Positions 1-11,337 of a stretch of DNA of 62,357 nt are shown here, piece after piece. Position numbers and translations under genes: made by a program. Position 1 is the stretch's first letter. The number at the start of each line of letters is the position of its first letter. Source of the stretch: Candidatus Altimarinota bacterium (GTDB lineage: Bacteria > Patescibacteriota > Gracilibacteria > BD1-5 > UBA6164); contig CALREY010000008.1 of the NCBI GenBank assembly GCA_943356435.1, forward strand, positions 1 through 62,357. The letters are read 5' to 3'. Below the pieces are notes generated by a model. It saw nothing but the letters and a program-made list of their open reading frames with translations, searched no databases and was not told the DNA's origin.

Positions 1-108
1 TATAAATATATTTTTTGTATATTTGTTTAGAATATACCAATTATATGGGTGTAATGTTTTTTCAGGATTATGACATTCATATTGAGGGTTTTGAATTGTT
101 ATTTTCAT
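1..108 (-). CDS. Partial CDS, 5' end only, unknown product
   Basis: The ATG at 108 opens a frame that runs off the left edge of the window after 36 codons, starting MKITIQNPQYECHNPEK. It follows the stop of the GDPD-like gene by 12 bases, so it is probably the next gene of the same minus-strand glycan unit. The fragment is too short to place in a family. The start follows an A-rich stretch without a Shine-Dalgarno sequence, as elsewhere in the window. Confidence 0.6.
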   Translation of the reverse strand, partial: MKITIQNPQYECHNPEKTLHPYNWYILNKYTKNIFI

Positions 109-120
109 AATTATTTTATT

Positions 121-963
121 TTAAATAAACTGGATATTATCACTACAAATATAATCTGGATTTAATGATTTTATTTCATTAATTCTATTAATTAATATTT
201 CTTCATTTAAGCTATCTTCATGAATTTCTCATCATAATAGTCATGGTGATTTACCATGTAATTCAGGTGTAACTAATGATATTTTGAGTCACAACTTTTT
301 TAATTTATTAAAAAGTTCATTACTGTAAAATTTTTTATTTCCAAATGAATTTTTTCTATCCCATTCATCTAGCCATACTCAATCAAATAAATCTTTATTA
401 GCTATAACTTCTAATAATGATAATAAAGTTCATCATGTATATTTATTATATCTTTCTATATCATAGTTATGTGCAACTGAAGGATATAATTTAATATTTT
501 TGTCAATAGATTTAATATATTTTGCAGTATCAATTTTTACATCAAAAATAAAAATTTTTTCATATAAATCATATTTATTAAATATTCATACTATATAATC
601 AATTGTAGATTTATCCTGGAAAGTTGATTTCAAATGTAAAGCTGAATATACATTATTTTTATGAAATTTTATTATAAATCAAACTAAATCTTCAAATAAT
701 ATAAAATTTATTCAATAATCTTTGCCTATTTTTTTTATTTCAAAATAATCCAATTCATTAAAGAATTGATTATTTTTTCACTTACTAATTCTACTAAATC
801 ATTTGTCATGAAAAATAAAATATTTATTATCTTTTGATTTATTTATATCAAATTCTATTCAATATCATCTATACAAATGATTTTCAAATGCTTCAGAACT
901 ACTTTCAGTAAATTTAAACTCTAGATTAAGTGGTTCCAATCATCTATGAGTAATAATATTCAT
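121..963 (-). CDS. Glycerophosphodiester phosphodiesterase-like protein
   Basis: The 280-residue product begins MNIITHRG, giving the catalytic-type His6-Arg7 of the GDPD TIM-barrel family. It continues with GYGIEFDI (Glu37 and Asp39, usual metal ligands) and FIFHD (His52, second catalytic-type His). These are direct reads; the enzyme class follows from the motif set. No signal peptide is present, so it is probably cytoplasmic. It is the last complete gene of a minus-strand run with a cupin, a sugar nucleotidyltransferase and a HAD phosphatase. This suggests a role with a glycerol-phosphate or sugar-phosphate substituent of a surface glycan rather than phospholipid turnover. The substrate is not determinable. 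Ten or more glycines are TGA-coded. Confidence 0.75.
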
Positions 964-983
964 AATTTATATTTAATCTATAT

Positions 984-1304
984 TTAATCTATATATTTAT
1001 CTCACATTATACATGGAATTTTTACTACTGTACAACTTCAATCTTCTATACATTCAAAATCTGTTGAATTTCATGGAAGAATTTCTACAATTTCTCATTC
1101 TCAAAATATTTTATTATTCATTTTGAATTTTCAAGTGTTAAAAATTGTGTATTCAGTAGCTATTTTATGATGATGAGAATTTTCTTTATCTCATTTTTTA
1201 TATTTTTTTACAGCAATTTCAAATAAATCAGTTTTAAATAAACTTGGTTCAAAATTACCTATAAACCATCAGTTAATAAAGTCCTTTAAATTATAGACAT
1301 TCAT
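984..1304 (-). CDS. Small cupin-fold protein, probably sugar-related
   Basis: A 106-residue protein. It has a His triplet (ENSHHHKIATEYTIF) followed by a Gly-rich turn and the segment GEIVEILPGNSTDF, a pattern of single-domain cupins in which His residues bind a metal. It lies 27 bases downstream of the nucleotidyltransferase and 21 bases upstream of the GDPD-like gene on the same strand, so it is very likely co-transcribed. Small cupins in glycan clusters are often sugar epimerases or isomerases, but no family-specific residues are recognised here and the reaction is unknown. Confidence 0.65.
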
Positions 1305-1330
1305 AATATATATCACATTAATAATTAATA

Positions 1331-2071
1331 TTAAATTTCTTTAACTAAATCTAATTCTAGAAATCTATTTAAATCTTCAGGTGTTCATATTCAATGCATT
1401 CTATTTTGAATATCAAATACTTTTATAATTTTATCTTTTAATATTAATTCATTGTATACAGGGCACACATAAAATTCTCAATTAGTAGTTATATTTTTTT
1501 GAATCATTGTTTTTGCTCATTCAACAAAATATTTTCATTTTTTAAAATAATACAATCATACTGTCGCTATATCACTTATAGGTTTTTTTTCTGCCACTTC
1601 TTCAACATTTCAATTTTCATCTAATTTAGCAAATGACCATTTTGGATGAGTTGCTTTAAATGTCATTATAGTTCAGTCCAAATCATTATTAGAAGAAAAA
1701 TGTATATAATCTTCGATACCTCACTCAATGAATTGATCAGAATTAGCCATAAGTAATTCATCATCATTATCAATATATTCTGATGCTAATAATACTGTAC
1801 ATGCAGCTCATTTAGTTAGTGTATCTATTATTACAATATTACAATTAGGTGTGATAAGATTTAATAAATATTTTAATGCATATTTATCATAGTGTTCTTT
1901 TTGAACAATAAAAGTGAATTTATAATCAGTTCTATTTTTTGGCTTTAGATTATCAACTACAATTTGAATCATTGGTTTTCATTTCACTTCAATCAAGGGT
2001 TTAGGAAAAGTATATCAAGCTGAAGCAAATCTACTTCATGCTCAAGCCATAGGTATTACAATATTTAGCAT
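1331..2071 (-). CDS. Sugar-1-phosphate nucleotidyltransferase family protein
   Basis: The 246-residue protein starts MLNIVIPMAGAGSRF and continues FPKPLIEVKGKPMI. This is the nucleotide-binding GxGxRF loop and the PKPL motif of the NTP-transferase fold (residues 1-36). Further on, ANSDQFIEWG matches the position of the metal-binding Asp motif. The length fits single-domain nucleotidyltransferases without a C-terminal beta-helix. The start overlaps the stop of the upstream HAD gene by 7 bases, indicating translational coupling. It probably activates a sugar phosphate or alditol phosphate to an NDP form for the surface glycan. Which sugar and which nucleotide are unknown. Confidence 0.8.
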
Positions 2072-2694
2072 ATATTTTTTAAATTTATTAAATTATATTT
2101 ATTAAAGATTCATGAATGAACATCAATTGCATTATCTACAATTATTACTCTTGCTCAAGATTTATTTGCGGCTTCAATTCAATGTGCTGAATCTTCTACA
2201 ATTAATGTTTCTTCAGGTTTTACTCATAATTTTTCTATTGCCAAGTTATAAATCTGTGGAGAAGGCTTTGATTCACTAACATCTTCATTTGATAAAATTA
2301 AGTCAAAATAATCAATAATCATTGCTTTATTTAGCATCATTTCTATACTATTTTTAATAGAATTTGAACAACATGCTATTTTTATTCATTTATCTCTTAA
2401 TTTTTTTAACATTACTTGTTTTGAAAAATCTACATTACTATTATTATAAATTGCATCAACAGTATATTGTTGTTTCATCTGATTTATAAATTTATGTAAA
2501 GATTTAGGAAGTCATTTTTCTTCTGATAATTTATTTAGTTTTATATGAGTTGGTAATCAATCATAGAATTTTTCATGTTCATGTCTAGTAATAGTATATC
2601 AAAATATTTCTAATGCTTTATTTAAAGCTTCATAATGCCATTCTCTTGCGTCTATTAAAACCCCATCCATATCAAAAAGTACTGCTTTTATCAT
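2065..2694 (-). CDS. HAD-superfamily hydrolase, beta-phosphoglucomutase-like
   Basis: 209 residues with all four HAD motifs. MIKAVLFDMDGVLID holds the nucleophile Asp and the acid/base Asp (motif I). ACCSNS gives motif II, SKPSPQIY the motif III Lys, and IVEDSAHGIEAA the motif IV acid pair. The helical cap between residues about 15 and 85 is of the C1 beta-phosphoglucomutase/phosphatase type. It overlaps rfbH upstream by 7 bases and the nucleotidyltransferase downstream by 7 bases, so all three are translated together. It may be a sugar-phosphate phosphatase or mutase feeding the neighbouring nucleotidyltransferase. The substrate cannot be named. Confidence 0.8.
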
Positions 2695-3983
2695 ATAACA
2701 AACTCTTTAAATTTTAAAATTACATAATCCAATTTTTCTTCATTTAATCATTGAAATAATCAAATCCAGAAACTATTATTCATTATATAGTCAGTATTTT
2801 TTAAATCTCATATAATTCTATAATCTTCAACATAATCAATAAATGCTGGATGTTTTAAGAAATTTCAAGCAAATAAAAGTCTTGTTCAAATTTTGTTTTC
2901 ATTTAAAAACATCATTAATTCTTCTCTTGAAAATTTTGAATTTTCTTTTAAACTTAATACATAACCAAACCAACTAGCTTCTACATTTTCAGTTGCTTTA
3001 GGTAATATAAAATATTTATCTAATCAATTTTCAATAAATTTTTTTGTTAAATAATCAAAATTATTTTTTCTTATTTGTATAAAATTTTCTAATTTTTCAA
3101 GTTGAGCTAATCATATAGCTGCTTGCATATCAGTAATTTTCAAATTGTATCAAATTCTAGAATATGTATATTTATGATCAAATCATTTTGGCAAGTTTCA
3201 TAATTGCCAATTGAATCTATTATTACAATTATTGTCTTCTCAAGTTCCACACCAACAATCTCTTCACCAATCTCTATATGATTTAATTATTTTATTTAAT
3301 AATGCATTATTTGTAGCCAATGCTCATCATTCTCACATAGTAATATGATGTGCAGGATAAAATGAAAAAGTAGCTATATCTCAAAATGTTCAAGTATATT
3401 TTCAGTCATATTTAGTTCAGAGAGCATCACAACTATCTTCTATTAACCATAGATTATTTTCTTTACATATTTTTTGAACTTCTCATACATTGAAAGCATT
3501 TCATAATGTATGAGCTATCATTATAGCTTTAGTTTTTGGAGAAATTGCTTTTTTTAATTCGTCTATGCTTATTTCATATGTTTCTAAATCTACATCAACA
3601 AAAACTGGTATACATCAATTTTGTATTATTGGATTAATTGTAGTAGGGAATCATGCTGCTACTGTTATTACTTCATCTCATTTTTTTATTCTTCTTTCTT
3701 TTAATTCTTTAGCTGTAAGTGCTGTAAATGCTAATAAATTTGCACTACTTCAAGAATTAGTAGTCGCAATAAATTTAACTCCCAAAAAAGAAGCTAATTT
3801 TTCTTCAAACTGTTTGTTAAATCTTCATTCAGTCCAGTGACAATCTAGTATTGATTCTATTGCATATTCTAATTCTTTTTCATCAAATACTTTTCATGAA
3901 ACAGGAACATTATTTCATATTAATTTAGCTTTTTGTAATTCAATTATTTTACTAATATATTCTTTAAAATCAGGAGTTAACAT
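2688..3983 (-). CDS. rfbH: CDP-4-keto-6-deoxyglucose 3-dehydratase (RfbH type)
   Basis: A 431-residue protein of the DegT/DnrJ/EryC1 fold. The residue that binds PLP covalently in aminotransferases (Lys) is His here, in FSFYPAHHITMGEGG at about residue 212. This marks the PMP-dependent 3-dehydratases (RfbH/E1, ColD). RDWGRDCWCGTGEDNNC (about 237-253) lies where RfbH/E1 carries Fe-S ligands; I cannot confirm all four cysteines. The family removes the C3 hydroxyl of CDP-4-keto-6-deoxyglucose, on the way to 3,6-dideoxyhexoses. It needs a flavin/Fe-S reductase partner that is not in this window. A terminator separates it from rfbG upstream; downstream it overlaps the HAD gene. Confidence 0.9.
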
Positions 3984-4042
3984 TATTTATTTTTTATAAT
4001 ATAAATTATGGCAATATTATAAAGAAAATATATCTAAAACAA

Positions 4043-4079
4043 AAAAAATAAATTATTTTATGTTAATAATTTATTTTTT
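4043..4079. terminator. Hairpin after the CDP-sugar operon
   Basis: A perfect 15-bp inverted repeat (arms 4043-4057 and 4065-4079) with a 7-base loop and T runs on both sides. It lies between the stop of rfbG and the start of rfbH. On the minus strand it would end the rfbF-rfbG unit, making rfbH the first gene of a second unit. Confidence 0.65.
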
Positions 4080-4102
4080 ATATTAGACTTTTTATATTTT
4101 TA

Positions 4103-5143
4103 TTATATAAACATATTTATTTCATTTAAACAAATTTCTTCCATGTTTTTTCAATCATAATAATCTTTATACCAATTTAATGTTCTATTTAATACTTCAT
4201 CTACTTTGTATTTTGGTTTCCATCAAAGTAATGTTTTTGCTTTTGTATTATCTAGTAATAGTAGTCATGCTTCATGAGGATTATTAATATCTTTTTGAAC
4301 CTCAAAGCTTCACTTTCATAATATATTTATACTTTCATTTACTATGTCTACTACTTTTAAATTATCAGTTAAATCTGGTCAAAAATTATATGATCAAAGA
4401 TATTTATCATCTTCAAATATTTTTGATCAAATTATTAAATATCAGTATAGTGCTTCTAGAACATATTGCCATGGTCTAACACTATCAGGATTTCTAATAA
4501 CTAATTTTTCATCTTTTAATATAGTTTTTATTATGTCTGGTATTAGTCTATCTTTTGACCAATCTCATCATCATATTACATTTCAAGCTCTTACAGAAAC
4601 TATTTTTTTATTACTTTTTTGTAAAAATGATTTATAGTAACTATCTATTGCTAGCTCACACATAGCTTTACTACTACTATACGGATCATATCATCATAAT
4701 CTATCATTTTCTCTGTATGGATATATCCATTCATTATTATGATATACTTTATCAGTTGTAATAAGTATTGATCATTTTACACATTCATTGTTTCTAATAG
4801 TTTCCAGAACATTAACTGTTCATATAACATTTGTTTGAAATGTATATACTGGATTATCATAACTATCTCTTACTAATGGTTGAGCAGCTAAATGGAAAAT
4901 AATTTCAGGTTTATATTTTTCTACTACTTCATTCATTTTATCTAAATCATTAATATCTCAATATATTTGAGTTATTTTATCTTCTAATTTTAATATTTCG
5001 AAGTTATTTGGACTAGTATTTGCTTTTAAACTATATCAAATTACATTTGCTCATAAATTATACAACCAAAAAGCTAACCAGCTTCATTTAAATCAGCTAG
5101 TTCAAGTAATTAGGATAGTTTTATTTTTGTAGAAGTTTTTCAT
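4103..5143 (-). CDS. rfbG: CDP-glucose 4,6-dehydratase
   Basis: The 346-residue extended SDR protein has the NAD loop ILITGTSGFKGSWL at residues 10-23. The FKGSW sequence after the glycine loop is characteristic of CDP-glucose 4,6-dehydratases. The catalytic Thr region is SILITTDKVYHN and the YxxxK pair is in DPYSSSKAMCEL. It converts CDP-glucose to CDP-4-keto-6-deoxyglucose, the substrate of RfbH. Its start lies inside the last 23 bases of the TPP-enzyme gene, so the two are coupled. It is the last gene of the unit and is followed by a hairpin terminator. Confidence 0.9.
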
Positions 5144-6899
5144 TTTTATTTAATATAGTTTTAATTTTTTCTTTTAATTTATTACTTAATTCTGGAGATT
5201 GATTATCAATATTATTTCAGTACATAACTTTAGTAATTGATGATTTAGGACTCTGTAATATTTCTAATATTGTAGGTTTATTTATATTACTACATTTTAT
5301 TAATGTATTTAAATAATTTCATTTTCAAATTTTATAATAATCAAGTCAATATGCTTTTGATAATTTCATTAAATTTGGACATGAATATCAAATAACAGTT
5401 CAAATATTTCTTCATTCAAAATAACTATCTTGAAATTCTCTTACCATTCAAAGAGAATTATTATTTAATATAATTATTAATATTGGAATATTATGATGTA
5501 TTATAGTTTCTAACTCTTGAATATTCATTTGAAATCATCAGTCTCAATTAATACATATTATATAACTATCTTTGTTTCAAAATGCTGCTCAAATAGAAGC
5601 TGGTATTGAAAATCACATACTTCATAGTCATCAACTATTTAATATTTGATCATCTCAATAAAGTTTAAAGGATGTTGATGATATCATCTGATTTTGTCAA
5701 ACATCATTTATTATAATTTTACTTTTACTAATTATTTTAGATAGTTCTGAAAAAATTATACTAGGATTATTATATCAATTATCCTTAATTTTTATTTCTT
5801 TATATAGTACATTTTTTATCATTAATAATTTATTTTTCCATTCACTAAAATTTAAATAAATATTATTTTCAGTTAATTCAGAATATAAATTATTTAAAAA
5901 TATTTCAATATCTTCATTTATTTTAATTTGAGTATCTTTTATATTATATCAAAGTTCATTTTTATCAATATCAATATGTATTATGATTTTATTTTCTATG
6001 AATTTATCTTTTAATGCTCAAGTTTGTCTAATATCCAATCTAGATCATAATACAATTATTAAATCAGAATTCATAATAGCAATATTTGCTTCTCTATTTC
6101 AATAAGATCATATCATTCAAATATAATTATTATTGTCATAATTAATAACATCTAATCACATCAAAGATGACACAATTGGTATGTTATAATTATTTGATAT
6201 TGAATTAATAATTTTTTTATTATTTATATATTTGCTTCATCATCATACTAATATTATTGGTTTTTTAGATTCTTTTAATTTTTCAATAATTAGATTGTAA
6301 TCTATTTTTTCACAAATATTGCTGTTAATTAATTTTTTATATTCTTCTGAATCGAAGTATGATATAAGATTATTTGCATCAATTTGTATTTTCTGAATAT
6401 TCATAGGAATATCTATTAAAATTGGTCATTTTCTTCAATTATTAGCTAGAAAAAAACTTTTTTCTAATATATATCTTATTTCATTTACATCTTTTATTTG
6501 ATGTGAAAATTTAGTAATACTTTGAGTTATTGAAACTATGTCTGTTTCTTGAAAACCAGTTTGACGTACTTTGGAATTAATAGTAATTTCATGAGTATTA
6601 ACTTGTCCTGTAATATATATTACTGGAGTAGAATCAAAAAAGGCACTAGCTATTCATGTAACTAAATTAGTAGCTCATGGTCAGCTAGTTCACATTGCAA
6701 TTCAAGTTTTTCAAGTAGATTTAGCATATCACTCTGCTGCAAATGCTCATGCTTGTTCATGCTTTACAGAAATTAATTTTATTTTTTTGTTCAAGAAAAT
6801 TGAGTCCTCTAAATTTGTTATCATTCATCCTGATACACTAAAAATAAATTCTGTTCATTTATTTTCAATAAAATTAATTATATAATCTGAAACTTTCAT
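5121..6899 (-). CDS. TPP-dependent acetolactate-synthase-like enzyme (YerE-like candidate)
   Basis: 592 residues in the three-domain order of IlvB-type TPP enzymes. The catalytic Glu lies in SVKHEQAGAFAAEGYAK (Glu48), the pyrimidine-side region is AMGTSGPGATNL, and the TPP-metal motif is INGDGGFQMNIQEL near residue 450. It sits between an SDR reductase and rfbG in a CDP-hexose operon and no ilvN-like small subunit is nearby. A role in branched-chain amino acid synthesis is therefore unlikely. In yersiniose A synthesis the related YerE adds a two-carbon acetyl unit from pyruvate to CDP-3,6-dideoxy-4-ketohexose. I infer a similar two-carbon branching reaction here, but sequence alone cannot show the acceptor. 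Confidence 0.75.
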
Positions 6900-6903
6900 G
6901 TAT

Positions 6904-7860
6904 TTAATGTTTATAAAATTCTAAATTTTCTTTATACCATTTATATGATTTTTTTAATCATTCTTCAATACTTATATTATTTAATCAAAATTTATTATTT
7001 GTTTTTTGATTATTTGACATCCATATTTTAGGTTCATTTTGCTTTGCTTGTTCTATTCAATAATTAGGACTTATATCTGAATTTGAAATCTTTTTAATTA
7101 TTTCTACTATTTCTCATATAGAGTATTGAATTCAATTTCATAAATTGTATATTCATCAGAAATCTCATGATAATTTATCTATATTTAGATAATAATTAAC
7201 TACATCATCAATAAATATATAATCTCTTACTGAATTTGGATTTGTAAGATTAGGAGATTGTCAATTAATGTAGTTTAGTATCAATGTAGGAATTAATCTT
7301 TTTTTATCTTCGAAATATCAATAAACAGCAAATAATCTAAAAGTATATATCGGTAAATTATATTTTTTTCATATGAAGTTTGCATACATCGATGCGGAAG
7401 CTTTAGAAACTCAATATTCATTATTAGGTTCTAATATATCATTTTCATTCATTGGAGTATTTTTTTCTCCATATTCAGAACTACTTCAAGTATTAATAAA
7501 ATATTCAAATCAAACTTCTTTACATGCATTAATCAAATTAATTGTTCAAATTGTATTTTGTTCAAATATTTCTATTATTCATCTTCAATCTCTTCATATA
7601 TTAGCTCAAGCTGCCGCTAAATGATAAATTATATTTGGCTTTAAATTATTTATGTATTTATTTAATTTTTGATTATCTAATAGTGAAATATTGCTTATAT
7701 TAATTTTATTTAATATATCTTTTATTCTCCAAAAATTTGAACTTTCTCTAGCTAAAATATTTATATTATTATATCAATTATTAACTAAAGTCCTTACCAA
7801 GTTACTTCATACAAATCATGAAGCTCATGTTATTAGTATTACTTTATTTTTGTTTATCAT
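6904..7860 (-). CDS. NAD(P)-dependent SDR sugar reductase/epimerase
   Basis: A 318-residue extended SDR. VILITGASGFVGSNL (residues about 7-21) is the cofactor loop, INTGSSSEYGE the catalytic Ser region, and NNEYGVSKAS gives the YxxxK pair. Its stop is 4 bases before the TPP-enzyme start and its own start is 18 bases after the rfbF stop, so it belongs to the CDP-hexose operon. By position it may reduce the 4-keto group, as RfbJ does in abequose synthesis, or the acetyl group, as YerF does in yersiniose synthesis. The two cannot be told apart from sequence. Confidence 0.8.
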
Positions 7861-7878
7861 AAATTTGAATATATTTTA

Positions 7879-8652
7879 TTACCATTTTTTCCATGGAGTA
7901 TTTCAATTTTTCCACATATCTTCCAAGTCATGTCTATTTTTTAATGTATCCATAGCTTGCCAAAATCATTTATGTTTATATGCCATTAATTCTCAATCAC
8001 TTGCAATTTTTTCTAAAGGGTCTTTTTCAAACGGCATATTGTCTCCAGAAATATATTGTACAACTTTTTTATTTAGTACCATAAATCATCAATTAATATA
8101 AGAATCTTCGTTATCTTTTTTCTCAGCAAATTCATATATTTTATCTCAGTCTAATCATAGTTTTCAAAATTTTCATTCTGGTTGTACTGCAGTTAATGTC
8201 GCTAACTTTCAATTATTTTTATGAAATTCAACCAATTCTTTAATATTTACATCACTTACACCATCTCAGTAAGTCAGCATAAATTCATCTCAATTAATAA
8301 ATCATCAATCTATTACTTTTTTTATTCTTCATCAAGTCATTGTATCATCTCAAGTATCTACCAATGTAACTTTCCAGTCTTCACTATTATTATTATGAAC
8401 TGTCATTTGATTATTTTTTAAATCAAATGTTACATCACTATTATGTAAAAAGTAGTTTGCAAACCATTCTTTTATATAATATCATTTGTATCATAGGCAT
8501 ATTACAAAATCCTTGTATCAATGATGAGAATATATTTTCATTATGTGCCATAATATTGGTTTTCATCATATCTCAACCATTGGTTTTGGTTTTAAAGTTG
8601 TTTCTTCAGATAATCTAGTTCACAATCATCAAGCTAAAATCACTACTTGCAT
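7879..8652 (-). CDS. rfbF: Glucose-1-phosphate cytidylyltransferase
   Basis: 257 residues, the usual length of RfbF. The start MQVVILAGGLGTRLSEET holds the nucleotidyltransferase signature loop, followed by [15 protein letters not shown]. The family-specific stretch TGDDTMTGGRIK and the end [16 protein letters not shown] match glucose-1-phosphate cytidylyltransferases closely. It makes CDP-glucose from CTP and glucose-1-phosphate, the first step for the CDP-deoxysugar enzymes that follow. It is the first gene of its operon; a plausible sigma70-type promoter lies just upstream. Confidence 0.92.
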
Positions 8653-8678
8653 AAATTTAATAATTAATTATATATTAT

Positions 8679-8707
8679 ATAATAAATTTATACTAAAAAA
8701 GCATCAA
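8679..8707 (-). promoter_or_regulatory. Candidate promoter of the CDP-hexose operon
   Basis: Read on the minus strand, TTGATG (8702-8707) and TATTAT (8679-8684) are separated by 17 bases, about 27 bases upstream of the rfbF ATG. In such AT-rich DNA -10-like hexamers are common, so support rests on the -35 match and the exact spacing. Confidence 0.45.
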
Positions 8708-8748
8708 AAAACAAACTTATTAAAAAAAACTTGTTAAAAAGTTTTATT

Positions 8749-8784
8749 AAAAAATAGATGTACAAATTTGTACATCTATTTTTT
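8749..8784. terminator. Hairpin at the end of the GDP-fucose operon
   Basis: A perfect 36-base palindrome with A/T runs at both ends. The TAG stop of fcl (8776-8778) is inside its right arm. It would terminate the GDP-fucose operon on the minus strand, just before the rfbF promoter. Confidence 0.7.
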
Positions 8785-9732
8785 ATAATTATTTAAAAAC
8801 CACTCATAACTCATTTTTATTCACTCTTCTAGTTCTGTCTGATATTTCCATCACAAATTAGTTAATTTTGTTACATCTTGAAGTTTTCTAGGAGTTCAGT
8901 TAGGTTTATTTGTATCCCATGCTATGCTTCAATTAAATCAAACAATATTTTTAACAGTTTGGGCTAATGAATTTATTGTTATATCTTTTCCAGTTCATAT
9001 ATTTAAAAAAATATCACCTGATTCATTTTGTTCTTTAGTAGGATTGAAATTATTCATTAGATTTATGCATGCATCGGCCATATCATCTACATATAAAAAT
9101 TCTCTCATTGGACTTCCATCTCACCAAAGAATTACTTCACTAGCTCAATTTATTTTTGCTTCATGAAATTTTCTAATCATTGCAGGTAATACATGACTAG
9201 ATGTTAAATCGAAATTATCTCTAGGTCAGTACAAATTAGTAGGCATACATGCTATAAAATTTGTACCGTATTGTCTATTATAACTTTGGCACATTTTTAT
9301 TCATGCTATCTTTGCAATTGCATAAGGTTCATTTGTAGGTTCTAATACTCATGTTAATAAATATTCTTCTTTCATCGGTTGTTCACAATATTTTGGGTAT
9401 ATACAACTCGATCATAAGAATAATAATTTTTTTACTCAATTAATATAACTATTATGTATTACATTATTTTGTATTTGTAAATTTTGGTAAATAAAATCTG
9501 CTGGATAATTATTATTAGCAATTATTCATCATACTTTCGCTGCTGCCAAAAAAACATATTCAGGAACTTCATTATTAAAGAAGTACTTAACTTGATTATT
9601 ATCAGTTAAATCTAGTTCATTTGAAGTTTTATATATTATGTTTGTATATCAATTTTTTTCTAAATTTCTTAGAATAGCTGATCAAACTAATCAATTATGT
9701 CAGGCAATGTATATTTTTGAATTTTTATTCAT
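8776..9732 (-). CDS. fcl: GDP-L-fucose synthase
   Basis: The 318-residue SDR starts [20 protein letters not shown] (cofactor loop about 7-19). It has the GDP-fucose synthase signatures [32 protein letters not shown] (catalytic Ser and Cys region) and [10 protein letters not shown] (YxxxK). This enzyme epimerises C3 and C5 and reduces C4 of GDP-4-keto-6-deoxymannose to GDP-L-fucose. Its start is 5 bases beyond the stop of the Nudix gene and it closes the mannose-to-fucose operon. Length and motifs are normal. Confidence 0.92.
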
Positions 9733-9737
9733 GTTGA

Positions 9738-10202
9738 TTATATAATATTTAATTTTTTAATATCATTAATTCTTTCAATTATATAGTGATGTAAATTTTT
9801 ATCATCAACATTAAAGAATTTCATATCAGAGTGCTGCGAGTCTATTTTAATCATTTTTTCCTCTATTTCATCTATTTTGTATGCGAATATAATAGGGCAA
9901 TAATGAGAGCTAATTCAATCATACATTGAGTTCTCATAAATATCATCATAAACTCAAATAAAAATAAGTTTATTTTCATCAATATTAAGTCCCAACTCTT
10001 CAAATGCCTTTCTTTTAGCAGAGATTAATATTTTTTCTCACTTATATCTTCTTCATCCAGGGAGATAGTATTCTCATATTAATGGATTATTATTTCTTTG
10101 TCAAAGTAATATTTCGTTATTTGTATTTATAATTATTAAATCTACTGTTCAAATAATTGTTTTATCTACTATTACTTTATAAATTTCATCATTTATAAAC
10201 AT
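9738..10202 (-). CDS. Nudix hydrolase of GDP-mannose mannosyl hydrolase type
   Basis: 154 residues. The motif PGGRRYKGEKILISAKRK followed by AFEELG resembles the altered Nudix box of GDP-mannose mannosyl hydrolases (Gmm/NudD), which keep GGR and the terminal ELG but depart from the normal REUxEE spacing. It lies between gmd and fcl, the same place gmm holds in colanic acid operons. It probably hydrolyses GDP-mannose or GDP-fucose to GDP and free sugar and so adjusts the nucleotide-sugar pool. The substrate is inferred from context. Confidence 0.8.
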
Positions 10203-10220
10203 ATTTTTATTAATAATAAT

Positions 10221-11318
<1,098 letters not shown>

Positions 11319-11337
11319 TTTTTAAAATTATATATTA

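Noticed and set aside
971-996. Tandem copy of a TATTTAATC-like unit
   Set aside because: Only two copies of about 10 bases in an AT-rich gap; no array or gene relation.
2688-2693. Terminal TGA-TAA in rfbH (also at 27099-27104 and 56786-56791), as relics of former TGA stops
   Set aside because: About three genes out of some fifty end this way. With TGA as the main glycine codon that number is expected by chance.
5121-6899. TPP enzyme as acetolactate synthase for valine/isoleucine synthesis
   Set aside because: No small subunit or ilvC/ilvD nearby, and the gene overlaps rfbG in a CDP-sugar operon. Kept only as an alternative until phylogeny is done.
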